A stretch of 64,000 bases of DNA, from the NCBI RefSeq assembly GCF_023973825.1, contig NC_090125.1:310001-374000 (forward strand), written 5' to 3'. The translations under genes were made by a program, and so were the position numbers. The DNA is from Plasmodium brasilianum (Eukaryota > Apicomplexa > Aconoidasida > Haemosporida > Plasmodiidae). The stretch's first letter is position 1. Every line of letters starts with the position of its first letter. Of the stretch, positions 49,950 through 61,502 are shown piece by piece. Under the pieces are notes generated by a model. The model worked only from the letters and a program-made list of their open reading frames with translations, had not been told where the DNA came from and ran no database searches.

Positions 49950-52714
49950 CTATGTTATACATCAACGAATGACTTGTATAATCCTCTATATTACATCTTC
50001 TATTAGTATACATTTATCTTCTTTTCTTTTTTACAGATTTTCTTGACAGTTAACTATTTGCACTCAAACAACTTATTTCACAAGTGATAATATAATTCAC
50101 ACAAATAATAATATGCAATAACTTAAATGCATACATATATATGTGTATACACAAGTGTGTAAGTTTATACATATTATACATAATAACATAACTTAAATTT
50201 TTGACATATAATGAAATCTGCATAAATGTTCAGGAACTTAGCTCCTTACAGTTTTCTTATCAAAATTGTGAATAATGAAGTGATGATTAAATTAGAAGAT
50301 GTTTATAATATTAAGGCCCTATCAACAAAATGTTATATCTCCTTTACAAAAATCACAAAAAATTCATTATAATCATAATATAAATTCTTGTCTCATTGTT
50401 TTACTTTTTAATTTTATTTAAATTTTTCCCCATATGCAGTAAATTCAAAAATGAAAAGTGAAAATATCTATAGTATTGGAGTAATAAGTAACAATAAGAA
50501 AAAAAAAGAAAAAAAGAAAAAAGAAGATACAGATAAAATTTACAGGAATGATCTGTTTTACGTGTACCCTAAAAATAAATCGTTAACACATGTACAACTA
50601 ATAATGATAATTCCCATTAAAGATATATAATGTTTAGACATATTTTTCTTATTTTTCCAATTTTTTTTTTTTGTAGTGTATTTTTTAGCTTGTGGGAAAT
50701 ATCCACACTTTTGCTTTGAAAATAAAAAAAAAAAAGTTTTACCCTTAAATGAATTGTTAGTTTTCATTTGACACATATTTCAAGAATAAAGAAATATGTA
50801 GAAGACTAAATTGATTTCGTAATTTCACCATTTCACGCTTTTCATATTTTTTTAATTTTTCTTCTAGACATGAAAATATTTCACACAAGGGACAAAGTTT
50901 TCTAAGAAGAATTTTATTAAGCGATTTGAGGTTACTTTTTAAAACGTCTATACATGCGTACTTACATATATTTATAATAAGAATTCTTTAAATCAAAATA
51001 CATTATTTATGACAAATTATTTTTCCTAAAAGTTCAATGATTACCATAAGAGAAGCGCTCGATCATGTAATGAAAAACACATAAAATTTTTTTTCTAATA
51101 TATTCCCATGTTTTATTAAAATATTAAGAAAAGGGTGTGGAAAAAAAAAAAAAAAAGGACGAATAGTAATATTACCTACTTTTTGTTTTATTTTTTTAAA
51201 GGAATGGTTTAAAGAAAATGTTAAAAAAAACATTTACATAAATTTCGACATGCTAAGAAGGTGCGCAATATAAAATTTTCCCCCTTTCTGTACTTACAAG
51301 TTTACACTTATATATATACATACAAATATAAACTTATAACTTTATTCTCATTTATTTTTGTTCTATTTAAAATTCGAAAAACCTGCCCTTAGTATTTACG
51401 ACTTTTGGAAAAAAAATACCTTTAAAAGATACATACTGAACAACATTTCTAAATTCATGGTGAAAGAGGACATATACAGTATGGCGGAATAAGTAGAATC
51501 ATTCACTTTTACTGTATATATATATTTACATATATATGGATGTTTGCGCGTATATGTATGTGCACATTTAATCTAATGCACGTACCTTTATTTTACATAT
51601 TAAATACGCATAGAACTCACAATATTTGTTCCGCTCATATGTGGACATGTTGTTTTCTTAATATTTCTTTATATAGAATATAACTTCTTATTTTTTTACT
51701 TTGACCTATTGGAAGAAGGATCAATAAAATATGAACAATATTCCTCAACGATGAAGAAATTAGGTCTTATAGATGCAAATGTAATCATTTATTCGTTAAT
51801 TTTTTTTCTCACAGAATTATGTTCATGCGATATTCTATTTTATTTTACATAAATATTTTAAATTGCACCTTTTACTACCAGGTACAAGAATCATTTAATG
51901 GATTAGATGTTTCAGAAAGAGGCCAAATACAATTTAGCAGTATATAATTTTTTTTTTTTTTATCATTTTTTTTTGTAAACGCTAAAAATTTATCATTTTT
52001 GTAATATATATCTGAAAATACTTATATTCTTTTCAGATATTATAGCATGTCTTTTAAATAATTTTATAAAAATTGATAAAAAAGTAGTGTTTAAATTTTT
52101 TAAGAAAGTAGACTACAATAATGAAGGTAAGCTACTTTTTTCCTTATCTATTTTTATTAAAGTATTTCATCGGAGCTGTTATACATATATATAAGCATGT
52201 TAACGTATTACTTATTTATTTGCTTGTTCTATTTTCCCCTTCAATAATTAGGAATAATCACTAAAAAAAAGTTATACAAATTTTATAACATTACAACAAA
52301 AAGCGATCTAAGTGTCAACGATAAGAGAAAGTTTAGTAAGTATCCTAATTCACGCAATTTTTTTCATTTTAATTATTTATTTAAATATTACTATGCGTAC
52401 TCCTATTTTCATATATATGCATACATACAAACATGTGTAAAATAAAAATTAAAAATGTTCATTCGATAGTGGTTCTTTATTGTCTTTATATTCTTCAATG
52501 TTTATTAGTATTTCCCCTTTAGCATTTTATGTAAATATATTTCCCCTTTTTAATACTGCATTATATTCATCTATTTATCATATATATAAATGTTCATATA
52601 TGCATTTGTACATACATACATACATATATATGCATACAGCACGTATATATGGAATATATGTATATTTAATATTCAGATTTTGAAGACTTCTATAGCTATA
52701 TTAGCAAAGAATAA
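49346..52714 (+). CDS. CDPK-like pseudokinase with degenerate EF-hands, 14 exons
   Basis: Exons: 49346-49655, 49784-49857, 50037-50083, 50234-50331, 50440-50487, 50677-50755, 50868-50955, 51202-51260, 51393-51478, 51677-51780, 51882-51939, 52037-52126, 52252-52335, 52677-52714; phases close at each join and sum to 420 residues. Kinase landmarks are recognisable: LDHPYIVKLI (78-87), VNYLHSNNLFHK (133-144), ENIYSIGVIMYFLACGKYPHF (184-204), HKGQSFLRRIL (225-235). Catalytic residues are not: HRD reads HKN (143-145), DLKPEN reads NLAPYS, DFG reads EDV (165-167), the glycine loop and APE are absent. C-terminal EF-hand-like loops at 306, 340 and 376 lack most calcium ligands. The order kinase then EF-hands is that of calcium-dependent protein kinases. 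It is probably a non-catalytic scaffold or regulator. Weak joins: the exon 4 donor (GTTATA), and exon 7 to 8, which needs a GC donor. Confidence 0.72.
49914..49946 (+). repeat. 33-base A homopolymer in intron 2 of the kinase-like gene
   Basis: A continuous run of 33 A, the longest homopolymer noticed in the window. It sits in the intron between kinase-like exons 2 and 3, so length changes should be tolerated. Confidence 0.85.
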
Positions 52715-53784
52715 ATGAAATAGCATTTACTTTTTTATTCTTCATAATTGCAATTATTTCCTTAAAAATGTTAATCAATGTAAGGTATTTTTCAAGGATA
52801 CAGCGAAAGAAATATCAACTCTTTTTCTTTTTTTTTTTATTAAGAATTTTTTACTGCTTTATCAGGTTTTTCTTAATTGTTAAATAAATATCTTTTTTCT
52901 AATTCTTTAATTAATTCCTTAACCTTTTATTTTTATTTAAAACCATTCTTTAGTATTTGTGCATTCAATTAGTGTACACAAATATTTATATTTTACATTA
53001 TATTATTTTCATTTTTTTTTTTTTTTTTTTCTATATTTGTTTATCTCTTTAAATATGTTTACATTTTTATTTGCTCTTTTTTTTTTTTTTTTATATATCT
53101 TTTAATCACCTGCATAAATTATCACTTCAAGATTTTTAATTTTTTTAAAATATTTTAAAAGAAAATTTTTAATTTTTACTTAGGTAAAAACTGTATTCTG
53201 AATAAACTAGTCGTCACTTGCCCTTTTTAATATGTACATATACGTATAAACATACAATGTTTATATATGTATATATATATATATATATATATAAATTTAT
53301 ATGCGCATACATACTGGTGCTATATGTATTTTTTTTAAATTTTCATTACGTTTATATAAGTATTATTTTTACTTTTCATATTAAAACGAATAATTTAATA
53401 TGTAAACTAAATGTTGAGTTGAAAAATGTATATATTTTTCAGTTTTTTTAAAAAAAATATATTTTTTTTTTTCATTAGCAGTATGTTAAGAACATTATGG
53501 GTTGTGTGCACGAAATAAAAAAATTAAGTTAAAAAAAAAAAAAATTGTTTTATTATAAAAAATAATTGAAAAAGTAAAATACAAAAATAAAGAAAATATA
53601 ATAATAATAAAAAAGAAAAAAATTATTTTGCAACCATCTTTCAAAATGACAATACGAAAATAATTTTGTACATAAATATTAAATTTCTTTATAATTAAAG
53701 AAAAATACGTAAGACAAAACTAATATGTATAATAATATATTTTATATTATGTATAATACGTATGCGTACATGTACGTATTATAT

Positions 53785-53821
<37 letters not shown>

Positions 53822-54099
53822 TGTGCATAAAATTTTAACATTTAACTTTTTTATGAAGAGTACTATAATAAAAGGAATAATACATTCATTGAACGTTCTA
53901 GATTAACTTAATTTATTTTATTTTATTATATTTTCATTATTATTATTATTTTTTTTTTTTTGATTGAACTTAATACTTTTTATTTCAAAAGAAAAATTAT
54001 AAGAATACAATTAATTAATACGAAAGAAGTATTATTTGGAAAAGTATTTTTATTTTAATTTATTTTATAATTATTTATCACCTTTGTAAAAATTTTAAA
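52715..54099. other. Intergenic region upstream of the PDI-like gene
   Basis: AT-rich with poly-T and (TA)n runs (53269-53293, 53797-53822). No coding frame is supported. It holds the 3' end of the kinase-like gene and the promoter of the gene at 54100. Confidence 0.6.
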
Positions 54100-55115
54100 A
54101 TGGCAAGAATTACAAAAAGTTTTGTATTGTTTCTTTTTTTAATAATTTTAAATTGTTGTTATGCTCAAGATGTAATTGAACTGAATGATTCAAATTTTGA
54201 AAATCTGACACAAATGTCAACAGGAAACACTACAGGTTAAAATTTTTTTTATTTTATTCGTAATTTATTTGTTTTATTTTATTTTAATTGAAAATGGAAC
54301 TGCCGTTTATATGTATTGTTCTGCTTGTTTGTGTTTATTCCTTTTCTGTTTTCCTTTGCTTCTTTTTTGCTACAACCGTTACCCATGCTTTTTCCCTCCC
54401 GACAGTGGCTTCCGTTCTATTGGAAGTGATCAATTGCTCTTAGTCCAATAAATATATAATTTCTTTTCCTTTTACGTATTTTCCCTAACCATAATAATGT
54501 TCTTTTTTTTTATTATTGTATGGTTTTGTTATAATATATATTATTATTTCATTTTACTTTTTTTTTATGTTATGTTACGTTATTTTACCTTTTTGCACGG
54601 TATATCACTTTTTCGAATCAACAGGATCGTGGTTCATAAAATTTTATGCCCCCTGGTGCTCACACTGTAAAGCCATGACCAAAACTTGGGCCAAACTAGC
54701 TGCTGAATTAAAGGGAACAGTAAACATAGCGAAGATTGATGTTACTACAAATTCCAAAACAAGAAAAAGATTTAAAATAGAAGGTTTTCCAACATTAGTA
54801 TATTTTAAAAATGGAAAAATGTACGATTACAAAAATCATGATAGGTCATTGGAAGCATTTAAAAATTTTGTTCTAGAAACGTATAAAAATGTAAAACCAT
54901 CTGACCCACCCAAACCTCTTAATTATATGGATATATTCAAAGACATGGCAAATGAAACCTTTTTAAATATAGATAGAATATACAAATATGCCTTTCCATC
55001 ACTAGCGGTTATTATAGTTTTATCATTTTTAGTTGGATTCATTACATGTTTTCTTTTGTTTAAATTTTGTTCAAGTAGTTGTTCTCAACAAAAAGTGTCC
55101 AAAAAAAAAGATTAA
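54100..55115 (+). CDS. Membrane-anchored thioredoxin/PDI-like protein (TMX type)
   Basis: Exon 1 is 54100-54235 and exon 2 is 54625-55115, joined in phase 1 (donor CAG|GTTAAA, acceptor CAACAG); 208 residues. A signal peptide occupies about residues 1-22 (FVLFLFLIILNCCYA then QD). One thioredoxin domain follows with the active site WCSHC at 56-60 (CxxC = CSHC), the usual FYAPWC context, and cis-proline in EGFPT (P101). A single membrane segment lies at about 168-191, then a short cytosolic tail ending KKKD, which fits the KKXX ER-retrieval signal. This gives a lumenal oxidoreductase on an ER membrane anchor, like TMX1 or the small single-domain PDIs of Plasmodium. CSHC, rather than CGHC, suggests a redox potential different from classic PDI. 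It probably helps form or reshuffle disulphides in secreted parasite proteins. Confidence 0.92.
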
Positions 55116-57004
55116 ATTGGAGAAAAACAAACAAAGATCAGTAGAGGAATGAAGTCATAAAAAATAAAAGTAATATATAAATGAATAGTCAAATGAAAAA
55201 GCATTTGAACAAAATTGAAAAAATAATTGAATACAAAAATTAACATACAAATGAAAAAATAAACAAATAAAAAGAATGCATTTCATAACCAGAAATATAT
55301 TAAAACAGTTTTAACATGTGTATGTTTATATGTGATGAAAAGAAAAATATATGTAAAGTTATCCATGTTTTCCTAGCAAATTATTAAAAAAGTAATAAAC
55401 ATCAAGATATTGTTATATAGAAGGAGAGCATATGTAAAACGGTGTTTTATGTTTTCGTGGGCACTTTATTTTATTTTTTTATATATTTTTTTTTTTCCTT
55501 TTTATTTTATCTTTTGTATAAATATACATATTTATATATACACATTTAGTGACCATATAATGTATCCACCATGTCCTAAGTATGTAGCTCCCTTAATACA
55601 TGCAATATTCCTAACATAGTAGTTTCGTATAATATCTCCTTTTTTCATGCTCAGTACATGGTTCGCTCAAAAATTTATAAAAATAATAAAATTAAAAATA
55701 CCTTATATCCATTTTAATATATAAAAGTATAACTTTAAAGCATCTTCATTGCATCATTATAATTGTACATTTTTTTTTTTTTTTTTTTAAATCAAAAAAA
55801 ATTCTATCTTAAAAAGACTACATTTATTTACATGTATATATTGGTTAATATATATATATTATAAAGACAAGTTTAAGAATTCTGAATTTTTTTCTTTAAA
55901 AATGCATACACATATATACACGTATATATAAATATATATCTCATATAAATATATGTATATGTAAATATATGAATGTTTTTTCCTTTTAATGGTATAAACT
56001 GTATTTTTTTAAATTCTATAATATTAAGATTCAACGAATACACGAGGAAAGTATAAATATAGAGAAATAAAAAAGCGAACCGTAAAAACAAAGAAACAGC
56101 ATAAACCATCATACAGACGAAAAATGTAAAGAAGGTATATCTTAAAAAGTGCGCATTACAATAAAAGTTAGCAACCTATTTATATATTCATTACAAAAGC
56201 AGGAGAATTTATACGCATATATATATATATATATGTGGGTGTAGGTAGGTATGTATACATTTAAAAATAATAGTTTTCGTTTTAAGTCTTATTCAAAAAA
56301 TGATAAAATAGCCTTCGCGTAAAGGTGTTTCAGATATAGCGAAAATTTTACAAAAATAAAAAAGTGTGAAATATGATAACATTTTTAGTTAGACACATAC
56401 TTGAATAACTGCACTTGTGTTACGCGTATATGTGTGTTCTTAATTATAAAGAGAAAAATTACGTATCTTAAAAAATCAATATATTTTGCAAGTCCATTTT
56501 CACTTACCTTTTCTTTTTTTTTTTTTTTTTACACCATTTTATTGTAAATTAAAAAAATATACTTTTAAGCAGAATTAAGTAGCATATATAGAAAAAAAAA
56601 AAAAAAATATTTCAGTTTTGCGAAGTCGTAATTGTTCATTCATAAAATATATTTTAACAATAAAAGATTTCCTCTTTTTTAAATGTATAATTAAAAAAAA
56701 TTAGGTAAAAATAATTGTTCTTCAAAAGTTTTAATAATATGTATGTATAACATATATATATATATATATATATAAGCATACATGTACATATGTACACTCG
56801 TTCCCTTATGAATACGTACGTAAAACAAAAAATGAAAAACATATAAATAAATTTGATTTTCTACTTTATAAAAGCTATAATTCATTGCAAAAATAAACAT
56901 GGGATATAAAACAAACGAAATGTACAACTATAGGAAATAATGCCAAAATGTAACTCCAGTAATCTCTATTTTAATGTTAACATAACTCACCATCCTTCTT
57001 CATT
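55116..57004. other. Convergent intergenic region
   Basis: The PDI-like gene and the beta-propeller gene converge here. It is AT-rich with poly-T and (TA)n runs. The short frames in it encode Tyr/Ile-rich simple sequence and are not considered genes. Confidence 0.6.
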
Positions 57005-60000
57005 TTACATGTATTTCCGCATATTACTCAAATAACTGTCATTTCGATTGAAACTTTTAAAGCTATTTCTATATTCGTCTTCTTCATATATCTGATTCAC
57101 ATCATTAACATCTCTGTTGCTATAAAAATTTCCTATTTTTGTATGAGCTTTATTATGTATATCACCTGGAAAATTATTAAGTTCGTTATTAGTTCGATAC
57201 AAATCATTGTGCATGTACGCATTATCATTATTTATATTTAAATCTAAATTATTAATATTTCTATAATTATATAAATCATTTTTTAATATATAAGGATCAT
57301 AACTATTAGCACTAATATTATTTGCGTTATATCTGTTCTCGTCATTATGAGTACTATAAAACACATTAAAATTTGTGTTTTCATCATCCATTAATTTGGA
57401 ACTGTCTGTTGGATAGTGTAACCGATTATATCTTAAATGATTTGGTGATACATAAAAATTAGAATTTTTCATATCACTTAAGACGCTTTCATTTTCTAAA
57501 TTATTAAACATGTGTGAATGCTTATTTTTCAAATGTTCAGGTTCTGTAGTACTGTAAAGATGTCTACTATTTCCATAATTGTCATTTATAATATCATCTT
57601 TTTTATTAAAAATGTTTAACTTCTTTAAATAAGACCATTTTTTTTCAGATGCATTTTGCTTCTTATTATCACTTAAAAAAGTAGAATCCTTATTATTACT
57701 GTTCATATAATAATCATTATTATAGAAATCATTTTCACTAAATTTATTAAATCCCTTATAATTATATGGCATGTTACTAACACTTGCATTGGGATTTATA
57801 TTACCAATTGGGGAGGTATAAAAATTTCTCGCTATATTATTTTTCATGGGGGTTTTATTTAAATAATCATCATTCATATTCATATTCATATTTAAATCGA
57901 CAAAATTATTATAACCTTTTATTGGGCTGGCAAAATTCTCCCTAGGATCATTTAACTTACTTTTGTTAGGTAAAAAAAAGTTACCTCCATTTTCTGACAA
58001 ATATTCTTTCTCCATAAATTTACTCTTTCCTACCAATGGATTAAGTTTATATTTACCATGTGTATAAGGGTAATCATTATGTTCATTAATATTATATAAA
58101 AATATATTCTTTGGATTTTCCAACACCTTCAGTAATTTTTCCTCATCTTTCTTAAAATAGTCCTTCATCTTAGTAACTCTATTTAAAGAATTATAGGATG
58201 AATATATAAACGAATTTTTTATTGTAGCCCACTTTATAAATAAGAAATATTCAGTATCATTAAGCTTAGTATTTATTACATATACATGTAATGGGAAAAA
58301 AACTTTTTTATGATTTTTAATAATATATAACAAGTTATATTTAATATACTTCTTTAGCTTCTTTGTATTTACATAAATGTATTCATTATATATTTTCCAT
58401 TCGTCTTTTAAGATCGACTCTTTTTTCATATATGATGAGTAGAACATTTTTAATGCGTTATTATTCATACTGTACGGATTATTTTTCAACAAATCCAACG
58501 TATCATCATCTAGGTACACATTTTTCCTTATTTTATAAATATATACATAATCTGTTTCTGTATCTAATGCTATAAGATGCTTATTATCTGATTTTTCAAT
58601 AGTAAAGAATCGAATATTTAAAAAATTTTTATGACTATAATCATCTGCGCAACTGTAATACCTAGGCAATAAAATATTAATAACATTTTCATTTTTTAAA
58701 TTATATAAATGCTTCTTCACATCTTTTAAATAATTCACAACAAACCTTTTCACTGAAAATTCTTCCCTTGTGTTGTCATATTCTATCATATTATTACGTT
58801 CATCTCCACTCTCAGATATGTACAAATTATTATTAACATCTTTAATAGTAGAAATGTAGTTATTAAAATCTTTTATATTAATATGTAACATATTTTCAAA
58901 ATTCAAATCATCCTCTTCAAAATTATTCCCATTTTCTATTAACTTTTCCAATATTTTTATTTGTTTCATATTATTTTCTAAATCTGTCACATTGTCTTTT
59001 AAGAGACCTCCTATCAAATCACTATTCCGATTATTTGCAATAATTTTATGAATATCTGAATTTAAATCAATAATAATAAAATTACAATCATATTTGTAAA
59101 AGCAATCGTTTATTTGCTTATTTAATTTCTTCTTCTTTTTCTTAAATAAATGACTAGCACTTTTTCTTCTCTTCATTTCTATTTCACCCGTGTATAAATA
59201 TATACAATTACTATACAGATGATACTCACAAATTGAGTTAAAATAAATATTTTGATCTATAAAAAAAGATCTAACTAATGAGAAGCTATTAAGGCCATTA
59301 TTTTTTAAATTCTTCTCGTATAAATACACATTCCCATTATCATTAAAAACAGAGTAGCAATTATTATTAATCCACAGAAAATTAACAAACTGAGAATTAT
59401 AACAAGTATTTGTAACTTCATATATGGAAAAATAAAAAAAGTTACATATATATAACGTCTTACTTGTTAATATTAAACAAAAAAACCCATTAGGAGCAAA
59501 ACAAATTTTTATTACAGAACCGTTTAAAAATATTCTCTTACTCAATTCGTACGAAAATTTCTTATTCTTTTTAGAATAATAATCTATTAATAAATCACAA
59601 TGACTAATATTACTATATAAAATCTTCCCATAAATATATTCTATCTTACCAGTATTGTACCCTAAAACAAAATTATTAATTAAGTTACAATTATTCGAGT
59701 TGTTGTCAAAACATACACAAGTAACATATTCACAATTATTCTTTTTTTCCTTCATTAAATGGGATGGAGAATTATATACATACTCCTTTAAATCTGACAA
59801 TTTGTATAATTCTTTCCTATTTATATCAACACTATCTGAAATGGTAGAAGTATCTTCCTTGTTACTTATATTATACTCGTTACTATTTTCTCCCAAAAAT
59901 TTTTCTGAATATTCATTTTCTTCATATAAAAATTGTTTTGGATTTTCATCTTTGATAACAATATCAGGATATTTCTTTTTTATATTTTTTAATATATTTG

Positions 60001-61393
60001 ATATTAGAATGTCCGTATATTTGATATGTTCCCTCTTTTCATAACCCAAAATCAAATTGCTAACCTGAACACGATCATTTTTTATTTCTATATTCCCAAT
60101 AACATTATTAAAATTATTTTCCAGCTGTTTAAAATTAATAAATATCATTTGCGCTTTACCTGAAAAGAGAATATCTTGAATCAGTTCACCTTCCTCGTTT
60201 ATACTATTTTCAAATTTTTTTAAAAATTCTGAATACTCACTATTGTTACAATTTCCCTTCTCATTGACATTACTACTAGTATTATTTTCTTCGTATAATC
60301 TACCAAAAAAAAAAGTTTTCATCTTTCTCAAATATTCGATGAAGCCACCTACATTTTTACTCTTTTCATTATTTAATATATTGTCCAACTCATCCTCTTT
60401 CATTCTTATGTGTTTTAATTTGTAATCATAATCAAAGCTATGAATAAATGGAAGAATAGAAGATAATATTATAATACCATTGTCATTCGTATTGTAATTG
60501 CAATCAACGCAATTATAAACGAAATAAGGTGCAACATATCTTTTTCTTAAAAGAAAATCTTGATTCACTAATCTACTGTCTTCTGTTTTTTTTAAATATT
60601 TCATATAATCTTTTACATTCCTATCAAAATAATTCGTCAGCGAATAATTTTTTAAATAAGTATAATCTAAAAAATTAAAATGAAATATTTTACTTAAAAA
60701 TAAAAAAACACTTTTAATACAATCCTTTAACGAAAAAAACATATTACAGATATGCATTAACATGCTATCTGGTTCTAGTACATTTTCAATTACACTACTT
60801 TTATTATTTTCATCTAATGTGTATTTTATTTTCATTTTTTCAATTCCATCATTTTCCCCATCTTCATCCTTTTCTTCTTTGTTTATTTTTAATTTGTAAT
60901 AAGCGCTATCATTTAAATATATATACTCCTCATTTTCTTTTATAAAATTCCCTGATAAATTACGAGGTTTTTCCTCAATTTGATAATAATTATTTTCTAA
61001 ATCTGTTTGATTTGTTATATATTCATACACATTTTTTTTATTCGCATGAACATAATATACTATTTCATTCACTTTTGCTAACTCATTAATGTTACTTTTT
61101 TTCAAATTTGTATCTCTTTTTATTAATTCTTTCTCATTTTCATTTTTTAATTTTTTCAAATATAATATTTTATCATCTTTATCAAAACCATTTAATGTAC
61201 TACTGTATTTGTCATATTTACTTTTCAAATAAAAATCTTTTTCATATTTCTCCCTCCCAAATATTACATTTTCGTCTTTTTTTCTAATCACATTTTTATT
61301 TAACATATAATCATTTGCATGTCCTTCAACTTTATGAATTCTTTGCATAAAATCGTATTCTTCGCTAAAATCATTCATCATTTGCTCCTTCAA
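57005..61393 (-). CDS. Beta-propeller (WD40-like) protein, possibly WDR20/creC-like
   Basis: A single exon of 1462 codons beginning MKEQMMNDF and ending NMRKYM. The middle part (about residues 545-720) reads like WD-type blades: VTCVCFDNNSNN, FVLGYNTGKIEYI, IKICFAPNGFFCLILTS, FVNFLWINNNCYSVFND then GNVYLYEKN. The order of these (context line, GTNTG-like line, FSPDG-like line, W-containing line) resembles WDR20/DMWD/creC, which hold the USP12/46 deubiquitinases. The resemblance is limited, so a general beta-propeller is the safer call. The N-terminal third contains charged filler and a hydrophobic patch (IKSVFLFLSKIFHF). The last ~350 residues are Asn-rich low complexity with a MNMNMN run. No membrane anchor or enzyme motif is evident. 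An 18-bp minisatellite lies 110 bp upstream of the start codon. Confidence 0.65.
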   Translation of the reverse strand: MKEQMMNDFSEEYDFMQRIHKVEGHANDYMLNKNVIRKKDENVIFGREKYEKDFYLKSKYDKYSSTLNGFDKDDKILYLKKLKNENEKELIKRDTNLKKSNINELAKVNEIVYYVHANKKNVYEYITNQTDLENNYYQIEEKPRNLSGNFIKENEEYIYLNDSAYYKLKINKEEKDEDGENDGIEKMKIKYTLDENNKSSVIENVLEPDSMLMHICNMFFSLKDCIKSVFLFLSKIFHFNFLDYTYLKNYSLTNYFDRNVKDYMKYLKKTEDSRLVNQDFLLRKRYVAPYFVYNCVDCNYNTNDNGIIILSSILPFIHSFDYDYKLKHIRMKEDELDNILNNEKSKNVGGFIEYLRKMKTFFFGRLYEENNTSSNVNEKGNCNNSEYSEFLKKFENSINEEGELIQDILFSGKAQMIFINFKQLENNFNNVIGNIEIKNDRVQVSNLILGYEKREHIKYTDILISNILKNIKKKYPDIVIKDENPKQFLYEENEYSEKFLGENSNEYNISNKEDTSTISDSVDINRKELYKLSDLKEYVYNSPSHLMKEKKNNCEYVTCVCFDNNSNNCNLINNFVLGYNTGKIEYIYGKILYSNISHCDLLIDYYSKKNKKFSYELSKRIFLNGSVIKICFAPNGFFCLILTSKTLYICNFFYFSIYEVTNTCYNSQFVNFLWINNNCYSVFNDNGNVYLYEKNLKNNGLNSFSLVRSFFIDQNIYFNSICEYHLYSNCIYLYTGEIEMKRRKSASHLFKKKKKKLNKQINDCFYKYDCNFIIIDLNSDIHKIIANNRNSDLIGGLLKDNVTDLENNMKQIKILEKLIENGNNFEEDDLNFENMLHINIKDFNNYISTIKDVNNNLYISESGDERNNMIEYDNTREEFSVKRFVVNYLKDVKKHLYNLKNENVINILLPRYYSCADDYSHKNFLNIRFFTIEKSDNKHLIALDTETDYVYIYKIRKNVYLDDDTLDLLKNNPYSMNNNALKMFYSSYMKKESILKDEWKIYNEYIYVNTKKLKKYIKYNLLYIIKNHKKVFFPLHVYVINTKLNDTEYFLFIKWATIKNSFIYSSYNSLNRVTKMKDYFKKDEEKLLKVLENPKNIFLYNINEHNDYPYTHGKYKLNPLVGKSKFMEKEYLSENGGNFFLPNKSKLNDPRENFASPIKGYNNFVDLNMNMNMNDDYLNKTPMKNNIARNFYTSPIGNINPNASVSNMPYNYKGFNKFSENDFYNNDYYMNSNNKDSTFLSDNKKQNASEKKWSYLKKLNIFNKKDDIINDNYGNSRHLYSTTEPEHLKNKHSHMFNNLENESVLSDMKNSNFYVSPNHLRYNRLHYPTDSSKLMDDENTNFNVFYSTHNDENRYNANNISANSYDPYILKNDLYNYRNINNLDLNINNDNAYMHNDLYRTNNELNNFPGDIHNKAHTKIGNFYSNRDVNDVNQIYEEDEYRNSFKSFNRNDSYLSNMRKYM

Positions 61394-61502
61394 TTGTCCT
61401 CTACTCGTACTATATTATTATGTTTTTCCTTTTATATATACATATAATTATATATATTTTCTTCTGTACATTCCTACTTATTGAACTTGTTAATCTAGTA
61501 AA

